Source: Acanthamoeba lenticulata
Taxonomy: Eukaryota; Discosea; Longamoebia; Acanthamoebidae
Direction: 5' to 3'
Length of the DNA stretch: 35,266 nt
NCBI GenBank assembly: GCA_002179805.1
Contig: NAVB01000026.1
Location: 1-35,266, forward strand
Shown here: positions 1 through 11,800 of the stretch, piece after piece
How positions within the stretch are numbered: the stretch's first letter is position 1
Layout: each line of letters starts with the position of its first letter
Program-made: the position numbers and the translations under genes
Notes under the pieces: generated by a model
What the model was told of the DNA's origin: nothing
Seen by the model: only the letters and a program-made list of their open reading frames with translations
Database searches by the model: none

Positions 1-2252
1 TGGATCCGGCAAGGGGACTGGGACCACGAGCGATGGGGCGGCGAGCTGCCCACGCGCGAGTGGCTCGACGCCGCGACGCCCGACCACTTTGTGTTTGTGT
101 GCCGGCTCGACGGACACATGTGCCTGGCCAACGGCAAGGCCCTCGCGGCGGCCAACATCACGCGACACTCGCCCGAGGTCCCGGGCGGCACCATCGTGAG
201 GCACGTGACGTCTTGTACTTGCCCGGGCTCGTGTGTGGCTGATCAGGGGTGACCGCCCACGATTGCAGGGACCCGCGCACGGGCGAGCCGACGGGCATCC
301 TCAAGGACAGGGCCATGGAGCTGATGTGGGCCGTCATCCCCAAGCCCTCGGAAGAGGAGGAAGGTCATCGAGAGCGTCATCCGCGCGAGCCACTGCAGTG
401 CTCCTCCTGCGCTTGCGACTCACAGTCTCCTCGTGCGCGCGCATGTCCTCACCAGATGCCTGCCTCGAGGCGGCCATGTCGCATGTGCTCCAGCACGGCG
501 TCACTTCGGTCCACCACATGTCGTACTCGTGGGACGACATCGCCGTCTTCCGCCGGTGCGCGCTCAGAGTGCTCCTCATCTCATTTCTGCTTGGTGGCTT
601 CTGGGCCGATTCCTCACGCAGGGCCGTGGGGTGGCGCGACATGTTGCGGTGTGAACAGGGCCTGGCAGCGCAAGGCCCTGCGAACGCGCATCTATGCGGC
701 CGTCCCCCTTTCCGAGTGGGAGCAGCTCGCCGCAGAGAAGCAGCGCGTTGGTGCGGAGATTCAGCTGGTCATCTTTCTTGACCGCCAACAAAGCTGAGCT
801 GGCGCCTCTGATTTGACTCACGCGCGTGCGCTGCAGGCGTCCCGGTCGAGCAGCGCACGTGGGGCGACGACTGGCTTCGGATGGGAAACCTCAAGGTACG
901 CGCTCTCCCTTGGAGGAGCTCTCGAGGAGATGGTGGTGGTCTGATGCCCGATGGCCCAGGCGTTCGTGGACGGGTCGCTGGGGTCCCACACGGCCTACAT
1001 GTTCGAATCCTTTGCCGACACACCCGAGATTGGTGCGCCGCAGGCGGTCCTGCATTGTCGTTACTGTCTGTTGTTGAACCGAATTGCTCATGAGCCCTTG
1101 TGGTGTCGCGTCAGACACGAGCCTGATGCTCGTCACAGAGGAGGAGCTGAGCAACTGGACGCTGGGCGCCGACAAGTTCGTCTTTCCCGTCGTACCTTTC
1201 GGGGATCGTGCAGAGATGATGGCTGACTGACATGGGATGCAACCGGCGACGAACAGGGCGGGGCTGCAGCTGTCCATCCACGCCATCGGGGACAAGGCGA
1301 ACCACCTTTTGCTCGACGCCTACGAGCGGCTCATCCAGGCCAATGGCAAGCAGGACCGCCGGCTGCGCATCGAGCACGCCCAACACCTCAAGTTCGTCAT
1401 GGCCCCACTTCTCTCTTTGCATGTCCTATGTTCTCATGCGCGGAGCTGAGCACAGGGAGGACGACCAGCGGCGCCTTGCCGAGCTGGGCGTCATCGCCTC
1501 CATGCAGCCCTTCCACGTCAGCGACGACGGCCGGTGGGCCGACAAAGTCCTTGGCCCCGCCCGCACGCAGGAGGTCCGAACACAGCGCCGTGCGTCGGTC
1601 GACTTGATTAGGCAACTGACTTGTGTGCGGGCGACGCTGCGCTGTGCAGGCTTGGCCGTTCCGTTCGCTGCTCGACAAGAACGTGACGCTGGCGTTTGGA
1701 AGCGACTGGTTCGTGGCTCCGCCGGTGCCCATGATGGGCATCGGCGCCGCGGCCACGCGGCTCACGATCCAACAAATCGAGGACCTCGACATCCAGCAGC
1801 AGCAGCAAAACCAGAAGCAAGCAGAGGTGCGTCGGCCCAACCACATGCAAGCACACGAGAGCCCGCAGTAACACACCAGCGCTTCCGCCCAGGATGCCGA
1901 GCGCGCCGACTGGCAAGATGGGTGGGTGCCGGAGCAGAAGATCACCGTGCAGGAAGCGCTGCGGGCCTTCACCGTTCAGGGTGCGCTCGAGCCAATGGTC
2001 TTGGCCGTCTTTTGGAAGCTCACAAGCCTGATGGGGTGATGCGCAGGCGCCTACGCGTCGTTTGAAGAGAGCAGGAAGGGCCGCATCCGGGAAGGCATGC
2101 TTGCCGACCTCGTGCTACTGGACCGCGACATTACCCAGGCCGATGTGGGCGCCATGAAGCCACGAGCGGCTGCGGTCCACCTCTGGAACACGCATGTGGA
2201 GGCCACCATCGTGGGTGGTCGTGTGCTTTACCAGCGTCATCGCGTGCCGTGA
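1..2252 (+). CDS. Amidohydrolase family 3 (YtcJ-like) metal-dependent hydrolase, 5' partial
   Basis: The reading frame is open from base 1 and ends at TGA 2250-2252, so the true start lies outside the window. About twelve short exons are joined by small GT-AG introns; the first donor is near 196 and the last acceptor near 2050. Recognisable family blocks are FVDGSLGSHTA (about 960-1000), SIHAIGDKAN (about 1273-1302), RIEHAQ (about 1366-1383), GSDWFVAPP (about 1700-1726) and the C-terminal GMLADLVLLDRDI followed by a beta-strand ending VGGRVLY. The His and Asp blocks are the metal and catalytic ligands known for the amidohydrolase TIM barrel. The N-terminal HxH metal motif would lie upstream, outside the window. 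Proteins of this group hydrolyse amide or related C-N bonds; the substrate cannot be told. A Gln-rich insert (about 1790-1820) interrupts the barrel after a helix. The 3' end converges on the next gene, leaving 48 bp between stops. Confidence 0.85.
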
Positions 2253-2300
2253 CAAAATCAAGACGAAATTAATTACAAAATTGTAAACGGCTTGGCCACT

Positions 2301-4779
2301 TCACTGTTTGGTGAAGACCCAGCCGTAGAAGGGGTCAACGGCGACGGCCAGCGAAAGGACGCGCGAGGGGCCGCCAAACCACGAGGGATCGCCCATCTTG
2401 AAGTGCACCAGCGCGTTGGTAAAGCCGGCTTCAATGTCAAGGCAGTTTCCTGTAGAGGAGCCCAGCACGCGGAAAGTGTTGTCGTCTGCCCATACGGCGG
2501 AGAAGTGCCCAAAGTTGAAGCCGCCAGTGGCCACGCCTGCAGGTCAATCAGGCCGCGAACGTGAGCGAGTGAACCCGTAGGGTGGAAGGTTTCAGCAAAA
2601 CGTACTGCCAATGGAAACTGACAAGTTCAGTCTCGCGTTGGCCAGGTCTGGCCAGACGGTGATGTTGCCCTCGATCAACCTGGAGTACGTGCAAAGGATC
2701 ATTAGTGATTGACGGTCAGAGATGGAAGGAGCGGCCTTACCCTAAGAAGGCCGGAGCGAGGTAGGTGCCGCCATAGGCAGTGAGATTGCCCGGGTTGAAG
2801 GGGAGCGGTTGAAGCTCCCACAAGGTCTGCTCCATGGCCGGAACGAGCACCGTCAGCGGATCGGTGGAAAGCGCCGCCCCGGTGCTCAGGAGGATCATGG
2901 CTTTCGAACATGCAACAACACATTCATTTGCTGTCACCATCAAACCACCTTTCATTGTGTTCGTGAGAACGCGTACCAGTTTTCATCTCGGGCAGGAGGA
3001 GCAAGTTGCAGTAGTAGCCTGGCGTGACGCCGCCCTTGCCCCGGACCCAGTAAGCCGGCATGTTGTCATCGTAGAATCGTGTGTGCCGAACCTCAAAGGG
3101 GAACGCATAGCCAGAGATCTGCCAAAGGTGCGAGTGAGCCCGGCTGCGCTTGCGGATGTACCACATCACGTAAGAAGGAGCTGCGCACTTGGTCGTCATT
3201 GATGAAAGAGACGGTCATCATCTCGCGCAGCGTGCTCGAGTACAGGCCAAGCGCGTTCTTGCTTTCGCCCTGGCCCACCATAAACACAGAGACCAGCTTG
3301 GCCAGATCGCTCAGCGTGGAGTAGACCTGGTCAAAACCAAACCAAACCAAACAGCGCCGCTCTTAACCACTTGTGCCAGTAAATATCCTTTAATTAAAGG
3401 AAATGGGTACATACGTTGCCCGTGGGACGAGCCCATCGCAGGTCGACGTGCGCGTCAAAGGACGGCAGCGTCGTGTTGCCGATCATCCCCGGCGGGACCC
3501 TTTTCGCCATCTCGGACCATCCGTCGTAGGTCACGAACGTGCTATCCATCCCTGTCGTCGTTCATCGTGTGAGTGGCCACTCGCGTGGGACACATGCTGG
3601 TGTGGAGCTCTATACCGAGCGGTTTAAAGATGTGCAGACTCAGGTAGTCCTCCCAAGACATGCCCACCACGGACTCGAGGGCGCGGCCGATGATGGCGTA
3701 GGACGAATCGGCGTAGTGCGGCTCCACCCACATGGGCACCGTCGGCTGGCAGAGAAGGAGAGTGTCAGAGTTGACCTTTATGTGTTCCTATGGTTCAAGT
3801 CATCATCGTACCGGTTCTGCTACGATGCGCTTCCAGGCGTCGGCGTTGGAGATATCGCAGGCGTCGCCAAAGATCGGCTCCCAGATCGTCATGAAGTTGC
3901 ACGGCATCGCTCCAGTCAGGCCGCTGCACAAGCTTGCACGTGAGTACTGGTACGACGACACACTCTCAGCTTGTCAGCTGTACCTGACTTGTCCAGCCAA
4001 CGCGCGCCACGTGAGGCCCGGGTTGTTGGCAAAGGTCGTCGGCCAAGTCAGCTCAGGCACGTATTTCTGCAACCAGCAACGCATGAGTCCCGTTAACATC
4101 ATTGAAGAGAGCCTGCTGTGGTTCACATACGCTGACGGGGTCATCAAGGGAGAGCTTGCCCTGGTCGCGCAGTTGGAAGAGCATGATGGTCGTGATGAGC
4201 TTCGTGATCGACCCCACACGGAAGATCGTGTTGGCGTCAATGGCCCTGCTTCGCTCCGATAAGTCCCAACAACAAGCAGTGAGGCCGGGAAAGAGGACGG
4301 AGTGGCGATCGCACGAAGAAGGAGAGGAAGGGTCGATGAAACCGTAGCCCTTGCCCCACACGAGCTCCTGGTCGTACACGATGCCGGCCGAGGCTGCCCG
4401 CACGGACTGGGCCTCCAAGTCTCGTTGGATCATGGCGTCGATCTTCTTGGCGGCTTCGCGCAGTCTTGTGGGCAACTCCTGTCGTTTTCGCTCCACCTGG
4501 TGAGCGAGCCAAAGCTTAAGTAATACTCCCTCGTCCAACGGCGCGTACACGTTGCGTGATCAGGGCTTGGGGAACGGGCGAGGGGTGGACGGGGCAGGCA
4601 GAGGAGGATGAAGTCCGCTTGTCTGCCGTGTGGAGAGCGGCCTGGCGCGCTTGTCGCTTGAGCGTCCATCGATGGTACTCTTCGAGCGGAGATCCAGCGC
4701 TTTCCCTTACCACACAGGAAAGCAGCACGACCACCACAAGAAGAAGCAGGAAGAGGCAAGAGGTGTAGCGTGTGCGCAT
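2301..4779 (-). CDS. Secreted beta-lactamase-related serine hydrolase (class C / LACTB-like fold)
   Basis: The start is ATG at 4779 and the stop TGA is at 2303-2301. The N-terminus reads MRTRYTSC followed by a run of Leu/Val and then SAGS, a clear signal peptide. The first intron probably runs from a donor near 4550 to an acceptor near 4502, and several short introns follow. The serine-nucleophile motif SxxK is visible as SITK within FRVGSITKLITTIMLF (about 4215-4170), followed by GKLSLDDPV, as in class C beta-lactamases and related esterases/peptidases (PF00144). The second-motif Tyr appears as YADSSYAIIGRALE (about 3710-3670), with Asp where Asn is usual. A beta-sandwich-like C-terminal domain ends in GWVFTKQ. 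Family members cleave esters, amides or D-amino-acid peptides; the substrate is unknown. Being secreted, it could act in food vacuoles on bacterial wall material (inference). Intermediate exon joins are approximate. Confidence 0.8.
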
Positions 4780-4925
4780 GAGTGCTGTACAGTGTGAGTG
4801 AAGAGAGAATGAGACGGAAGCAAGGGACGGACAGGAGCCAGCTCTGCCGGCGTCCGTTGAAAAGTGAAGAGCAACATCCGCTGGTGGTTGCGTGTTGTGC
4901 GAAACTGGGTTGAGTATCAGCCAGT

Positions 4926-4933
4926 GATAAAAA
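4926..4933 (+). promoter_or_regulatory. TATA-like element of the ependymin-related gene
   Basis: An AT-rich box (GATAAAAA) lies in otherwise mixed sequence 41 bases before the ATG at 4974. The spacing fits a TATA box with a short leader. The 194-bp interval 4780-4973 must serve both this gene and the divergent beta-lactamase-like gene. Confidence 0.4.
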
Positions 4934-4973
4934 GGGCCGAACGTAGGAAAAGAAAGGAAAATTAACAGCCTTT

Positions 4974-6049
4974 ATGAAAAGGACGAAAACGATGGACCTG
5001 CACCTGCGCTGGTCAGTCGTTCTCGTTTTGGTGGGGTGCTGGGTTGCGGCAGGCTCGACTCTTGCCGATTATCACTGCTGTGCTCCGGCCTCGTTTTCGT
5101 ACAAGATCGAGGGCTTCACCAACCAGCCCTGTACTCCCCCCTTTGTTCATTCTTTTTATTCTCTTTCATTTTCCAGGTTCCTGACTTGGATCCAAATTGC
5201 AGTTACGCCCAAGGCGCAGCTGGGGCGGGGCGTGTATGACGAGTCACAAGGGCTGGTCGCCAGCGTTACGTACGGCAACGACTCGTACACCATCTACTCA
5301 GTCCCGGTGCGCCCCCTCCCTTGTCTCCTCTTTTGTTTTGTTGACCGTCAACCTCACCTTGCAGCTATGTCGTACATGTGGTGCATGCTTCCCTCGCGAC
5401 AGAATGCCATTTACGTCGTCAACGTATCCAACCACAACAGCTGCCAAAAGGTCAACTGCGCCGGCTCGGGTACGCCCGTCCCAGGCTCGTCCTCTCTGGC
5501 GGCCGCGCTCAAGCTCACAACAACGAAACAACAACGACGACGATGACGATGATGACGACAGAGTCGTGCTTCACGCGCTTCTGCACCAACTCCACGGGCG
5601 GGTGGCAGTTCCGGGGCATCGTCGTGGTGGGCACCGAGAAGGCCGGCCAGTGGGCGATGGGCAACAACAACTTCATCTTTGAGCTCCAGGCCAACGACAT
5701 GACGCGCTGCATCCCGATCGCCTTCACCAAGACTCGCGTACGTTGTTGTTTCTTGTCATGATCTTCTTCCCCAGTGGACTCGCTGCAGCGCCGCTGATGC
5801 TGTCCTGTCCTGTCCTTCGCACAGGGCCAATGGAGCGATGCGCTGGAGTACCAGTTCACCTGGTGGTCGGACGTGACGCCGCTCCAGGCGGTCCCGCCGT
5901 CGACGTTTGTCCCGCCCGCCACCTGCCTGACGCCGGCCATCGTCGATGGCGTTCATGATGCCGCCATCAGCGACGAACGGCAGGTCCACCAGGCCCGCGT
6001 GCTTGACCGCCTGCTCGCGACGGTCGCCCTACCGGGGTCCCGCCTGTGA
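4974..6049 (+). CDS. Ependymin-related secreted protein
   Basis: Five exons join in frame: 4974-5130, 5203-5306, 5403-5469, 5562-5737 and 5825-6049, giving 242 residues. The N-terminus has a signal peptide (LVLVGCWVAAGSTLA). The mature part begins with CCAPASFSYKIEG, then has a YDESQGLV strand, NAIYVVNVSNHNSCQKVNC, an internal DMTRCIPIAF and a terminal STFVPPATC. These match the order of conserved elements in ependymin-related (EPDR) proteins: N-terminal Cys-Pro, a central Tyr-Asp strand, paired cysteines and an FxPPxxC close. Animal members are secreted or lysosomal hydrophobic-ligand-binding proteins, so a secreted or endolysosomal role is inferred. Possible N-glycosylation sites are NVS and NST. 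The 3' end converges on the MFS gene with 80 bp between stops. The second and third introns were chosen because they alone keep phase and the NAIYVV and ESCFTRFC blocks. Confidence 0.72.
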
Positions 6050-6129
6050 GGAGCAGGAGAAGAAGAAGAGCAAGTCGCCCTTGATGCTGTTTTATGATTG
6101 CGATGATGATGTTTCTCTCGGGAGCCCGA

Positions 6130-8563
6130 TCATGAATCCACGACAACGTCGTTGATGCTGCCCAGCGCCTTTGGCCGCACAGGGCCCTGGCGGCGACGGC
6201 GGCCGGAGGACTCGAGTGGCTCTTCTCGGACGACGATGACGGCGGAATCGCCCGCCCGCACGTCGTCGGCGAGCTGCTGGTGGCTGGTGTCGACCAGGAA
6301 AAAGGCCGCGACGGCGCCCACGATGAGGTTGGCGCTGGTCACGATGAGCAGCGCAAACACCGACACGTCAATCAGCATCCCGTTCACAAACTGCGCCGTG
6401 AGCGCCGCCAGCCGGCCGCTCGAGGTCAACACGCCCTGCGATCGCACACAGTCAGTGAGGCATGCGTCATGGGACGTCCCATGAGGACAAGAGCAAGGGG
6501 GAGGCGCACCATGGCGGTCGTGCGCTGCTTGGTGGGGAAGGACTCGGTCGAGAGGCAGTCGAGCGTGTTCCAGCAGCCGCACGAGATGGCGTTGAAGACG
6601 CAGGTCAGGATGATGACGGCGATCTTGGAGTCCTGGACAAAGGCCAGCACGATGACGAGGGTCGTGGCGATGACGAGCGTGGAGCCGAGCAGGTTCTTGC
6701 GCCCGACGCGGTCGATGACGAGCGAGACCAGCACGTTGCCCGGCAGGTTGGACGCCGCGACGAGGAAGGTGTCCTGGTAGATGTCGACGTCGAAGCCCAC
6801 GCGGGTGAACAGCGTCGGCAGCCACAGGCTGAGGCCGTACCACCCAAAGTTGAGGGACCACCAGATGATGGTGAGCAGCGCGGTCGTCCGCACGATCGAC
6901 GGGTGGAGCAAGTCCCACAGCGGGGCCAGCATCGACCGTCGGTGCCGCTCGCGCGTGTACGTCGACCGTCGTGGCGCCGCCGCCGCTGGCGACGTCGAGG
7001 AGGAAAGGCCGTCGTCGGTGGACGTCGCAGCCGGGCGGAGCCGCTTCTCGACGCTTCCCCCGACGAGGCCGCTCTCGCTCAGGCTGAGTTCGTTGTCATC
7101 ATCGTCGTTGCCGTCGTTGGTGTACGCGCCGTAGCCTTCCTCGTCGCCGCTGCTGTCGTTCAAGGCCTCGTCGACCCGCAGCAAGTCGTCCTCTGTGAGC
7201 CGGCAGGGGCCCTTGCGGTTGAACTTGCTGATCCAGTCCAGCACGCGGACGGCCTCTGCGTAGCGCCGCGTGGTCGAGTAAAAGCGAGGACTCTCTGCAT
7301 GTGGGACGTGAGCCCGTCGTCAGTTGAGACGTTCCTCCCAAGCAGGCTACATTGAGGACGCGACATCGCACCGGGAAGGAGAAAAATCGAGAGCACGGCG
7401 CAGGCGAACGGCGGGATGGAACAGGCGGCGATGAAGTAGCGCCACGAGAGGCCGAGTTCACCGAGCATGACCCACGCCATCCCAGCGGTGCCGATGGTTC
7501 CGACCATCCACCACCTGTCGCGCGCACACACCAGACACTACGTGAGGCGAAGTGGACATAATGATGATCATGAAGATGGTGAGCTTGTATACCAGGCGAT
7601 GATGGTGAGGAAAAAGCCGCGTCGATGAAGCGGCAGAAACTCGGTGGCCATGGTCCACACGCTGGGCACTGACCCGCCCACGCCCACGCCCGACATGACT
7701 CGGAAAACGACTAGCACCACCTGATGAACGCGTTGTTGGGCCCAACGATGAGGGCCAGAACCAGGCAAGGCGAGGAAGAAGATGAAAGACGAGAGAACAA
7801 GGAACGAGAGGACGGACCCAGTTCGGCGAGAAAGCAGAGGCCAGGCCAAAGGAGGCGTTGAGCAGCAGGGAGAAGAGCAAGCAGGGCTTGCGGCCCAGCC
7901 GATCGCTGAGCAGGCCCGCCACCATCCCGCCCACTAGCATCCCTCCGAACATGGCTGCCGAAAGGGCACCTAGAAGACAGTGCGGGAGGAGGTAAGCGCT
8001 CAGTTGGACTCGACAAATGGACACGACCATATCCATGAATACACGGACAACTACCCGAAGGCTGAACCAGCGCTCGTTCGTGTGGGTTCTTTTCCTTTCA
8101 CGAACCCTTTTGTGAGGAAGAGATATCGGAGAGCTGAGGAAGGATGTAGGAGATGGCCAACAGCTCCACCGCGTCGGCTGCATTGCCCAGCCCGAGCAAC
8201 GAGATCGCCTGCAAGAGGCAGAGAGAAGAAAAAGCCCGAGCAGCATTGTGTCAGTTCGCTTCCAGGTTGGTGGGTTTACAAAAGGAGGATGCAGCTAGCA
8301 ACCATGTACTGGAACCAGCCGTTTCCGATGCGCTCCACCTCTGCATCAAACGGAGAAAGCGCCGTTTCTGGTACAAGCGCCGTTTCTGCTGCTTCATCGT
8401 CTAGAAGCGCCTTATCTGTTTCATCTGTCCCCCCTTCGTGCCCAGCACCAAGCGTAATCATCTCTTCTTCTTCGTGGTCTTCGTCTTCTCTGCCGTGCTC
8501 CACCCCAACCGAGGCAGCAGCACGCTGCGTGTGCGAGCTTCGTCGTCGACCCCTCGTCGACAT
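6130..8563 (-). CDS. SV2/SVOP-like major facilitator superfamily transporter
   Basis: The start is ATG 8563 and the stop TGA is at 6132-6130. A cytosolic acidic N-terminus leads to FDAEVERIGNGWFQY, then LGLGNAADAVELLAISYILP (about 8219-8160), matching the TM1 region of the SV2/SVOP branch. The MFS signature GLLSDRLGRK follows TM2 (about 7910-7880), and a second copy, VIDRVGRKN, lies in the C-terminal half (about 6720-6690). Further blocks include RVMSGVGVGGSVPSVW, WWMVGTIGTAGMAWVM and FNAISCGCWNTLDCLSTESF. The central loop (about 7200-6930) is long, Asp/Ser-rich and basic at its end, as expected for the TM6-TM7 cytosolic loop. Twelve membrane segments are expected. Relatives move organic cations, nicotinate or sugars; the substrate is not predictable here. 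At least six introns are needed, and exact joins are approximate. Confidence 0.85.
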
Positions 8564-8878
8564 GACGCAAAAGAGATGTTTTCTCTCTTTTTTCTTCCAT
8601 CCTTTTACAATATTTTGGCGCCAAAATTTGGACTATTTTGGGTCTTGCCGACAGAGCAAGAAACCAAGAGACAGGAGCCTGTTCCACGAACACCACCAGG
8701 CTTGCTTGGCATACAACGACAGAAAAAGAAAGAACGGGACTCACAACCAAAGACGGCAGTCAAGGTACCTCAAGTTTCGGTATCTCGAAGAGCTACAAGG
8801 AGCTCTCCCTAGCCAACCCCGCCTCATCTGCGCTTCGGTAATCTTGGCATCTGAAGAAGAGATCCGATCTCAGGCGCC
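8564..8878. other. Divergent intergenic region (MFS / LIM-RGS promoters)
   Basis: These 315 bases separate the starts of two divergent genes. They contain a T-rich stretch with a palindromic core (TTTGGCGCCAAA, about 8617-8628), resembling an E2F-type site, and no convincing TATA box. No gene is supported: the open frames crossing it lack homology and splice support. Confidence 0.5.
8617..8628. promoter_or_regulatory. E2F/DP-like palindrome TTTGGCGCCAAA
   Basis: A perfect 12-base palindrome, TTTGGCGCCAAA, lies in the shared promoter between the MFS and LIM-RGS genes. TTTSGCGC is the known E2F/DP consensus and here it reads on both strands. Function is inferred from the motif only. Confidence 0.35.
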
Positions 8879-11800
8879 ATGATGATGAAAAAGTTTCTTG
8901 CGGGCTCTTCATCGCCCGCAAAGAATACCCACGCTTCCTCGGTGCATATGGATCAGCTTCAACTCGATCAGTTGCCTCCCGCAACTGGCCGTATCTCCCC
9001 ATCCTTCACCCCCTCATCCAAATTGGCCCCTGCAACCGCCCCGCCCACATCTCCCAACGGATCCAAGAGCCAAATTGGGCAGCAGCAAAAAGGCTCTCCT
9101 CCTGTCCTGTGCCTCTACTGCGCAGAGAAGATCAACATCGACTCAGAGCCGTTCTGCCAGCTGGGCGGTGCGGCCCGCTACTGGCACACGCGCTGTGTAG
9201 AAAGCTCGCGCGCCCGACGAGAGACGACGATGATGCTCATGCACAGCATGAACCAGCTGACCTCCCACTTCATCGGTCGGCTCTCGTCTGGGCTGGGCAC
9301 CAATGGCGAAGACCTCGACGCGGATGATCGCTCACTGTCCAACACGTCCGACCTTGATACGGCCGACTGCTTCTCGTCGGCCACCGAGGGCGACTACACC
9401 ATCCGCGCTCGCCCGCGCAAATCGCCCGTCACCGTCTGGGACGACTCTGATGTGTCCGACGCCGACTGCACCCTGCGTAGCAACAACAGCGCCTGGGGCT
9501 CCATGCGCAACAGTGCGTCGTCGCCGTCGGGCAACCGCCGCCCGCCCGTGGTCGTCACCACCACCCTCAGCAACAACGTGGGCAGCGCGAACCTCAACGA
9601 CAAGGCCCCCTCACCTTCCCCTTCGCCCTACGGCACCGTGCGTCGCGGCATCGCGCCCAGCGCGAGCCTGCGGCCCCATGGCACCTTCTTGCGCAGTCTC
9701 TCTTTTGAGCTCGACAGCGCGGGCAACACCATCCGGCCCAAGCCCAAGCGCACCAAGCAGCAGGAGAGCGGCAAGCCGAGCCGCAAGCCCAAAGGAGGCG
9801 CCAGCCCGGCCAAAGACGGCGCCGTCGGCGGCTTGGTCAAGGAGCAACGCCTGGCGGCGTCGTCCCACTCGGCCCTCGTTTCGCCCAAGCACCACCACCA
9901 GCCCCTGCAGCTGCGCTCGTCGTCCTCGCTGTCATCTGAGTCCTCCGATGACGAGACGGCCGCCGGCTCCTGCGCCAAGGACCGACCCCGCAAGCGCAAG
10001 AAAACGAAGCTTGGAGATCGTACGCTCCCCCCGTTCCACCCACCTCGCCACACGAATCCCCCCTGCAATCCCGCAGCAGCACGCTTCTCTCTTGGTGATC
10101 TTGGCGCTACCAACCTTACCAAATATGGGTGTTCCCAATTTGGTCTATCGAACGTCTTTTGGGCAAAGTCACGCATGTCTCTGTCCTTTTTTGAGTCAAA
10201 GGAAGACCAGAGACCATATACCTCTTTGACTAAAACGGTGGCGCTGGGCACCCATTTTTTTCTGTCGATACAGTTCGCGCCAACAGGTGTGCCACATGCT
10301 CGGAGGCCATAGGCAAGGACGGCAACCACGTCTTCGTGAACGGGAACAAGCACCACATCGACTGCTTCTTCTGTTCGTCATGCCTCCGGCCGCGCTTTTT
10401 TGAAATGGCGGTACGTGGGTTCTTCTACTTTCTCCCCACAGCCCCTATGCATAGACTTCAGAGTGCTCACTGTGGTCTTGGGTATGCGTCCAGGACGGGA
10501 AGGTGGTGTGCCTTGATTGCTTGCCGCAGTGCGCCGGCTGCAACCTGCCGCTGGTCCCGAACAACCTCAAGCACAGCAAGGCGCGCAGTCGTAGCCAGAG
10601 CCACAGCAATAACGGGAACACCTCGCCGACCAGCACATGTACCAACACAAGCCACAACAACAACGCGGGCAACAGCGGCGCCGTCAACGTGACGACCAGC
10701 GGCGTCAGTCTGAGCAGCATCGGCAGCGGCGTCATCATGACCAACTCCTCCACGGCCACCGCCGTCACCGCCTCCGCCGCCGCCACGGCTGTTGGCGGAA
10801 CTAGCCCCAACAACCTCAGCACGAACGGAAACACGAGCGGGGGACATCAGAATATGCACAACAAGGAGAACATCGTCAACACGACACTGACCACCTCAGG
10901 TGGCAGCGATGACGGCCGGGAGAAGGGCTCGAGCGTCGCTGCGGCCGGCGGGACCACGGGCGCCACCGGCGCCGGTGCGGCGGGCCAACTGCCGATCACA
11001 TCGGGCGGGACGGGAGCCGCCGACAGCGTCGACGACAAGGAAGACGGCGAACAGGAAGTCATCATCGAGCGAGACGGCGTCGTCCAGCGGTTCCACCGCA
11101 AGTGCGTCCTTCGATGCGGCTCATGCGTGCTCCCCATTCAGCGGAAGCGCGGACGGATCTACAAGAAGCAGGCACGCCTCCTCGGCTTCTTGCTTGTCCT
11201 CCCTTCTGGCCTTGACGAGCGTGAGCTAATGATGATGATGATTACGCGTTGGCATCGACGTCGTGCAGGGCAAGCCCTGGTGCGCCAGGTGCATCTCCAA
11301 GTGCTCTGTGTTCGAGGACAAGGCGCTGCAGGTGACCAAATCCTCTGGCGTCAAGTCGCGGTCCAACACCGGCCATGTACGTGACTCTTCTAGTTGATCC
11401 TACTCGTGGGCGTTCTACGTCGAACTGACATGATGGTGTTGGTGCTGTAGGGCTCGCCCTTGAACCCGACCACGATAGAGGAGCTGCTGGCTGATGAGTC
11501 TCTCTTGCATGCCTTCATCGACTTCATGATTAATGACTACTCTGTGGAGGCCATCCTGTTCTACCTCGACGTGGAGGCCTTCAAGCGGCTCAAGCGCAAG
11601 CAGGACATCCTCATTCAAGCCAACAATATTTATAACAAGTACCTCATTACCGAGGCCGAGCTCGAGATCGTCACGGCTATCGACGCCGAGGAGCGCAAGA
11701 AGCTGACCTACATCCTGGCCAACAAGACGGGCAAGGTCAAGAACAACTTTTTCGAGGGCCTGCAGAAGCACGTCTTCAATCTCCTCAAGGTTCGTTTGTT

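Noticed and set aside
1000..1020. tRNA T-loop-like GTTCGAATCC
   Set aside because: It lies in an exon coding for MFESF of the amidohydrolase and no acceptor-stem pairing was found.
9303..10229. 308-codon plus frame overlapping the LIM-RGS first exon
   Set aside because: Pro/Arg/Ala-rich off-frame reading of a GC-rich exon; the in-frame reading continues into LIM and RGS domains.
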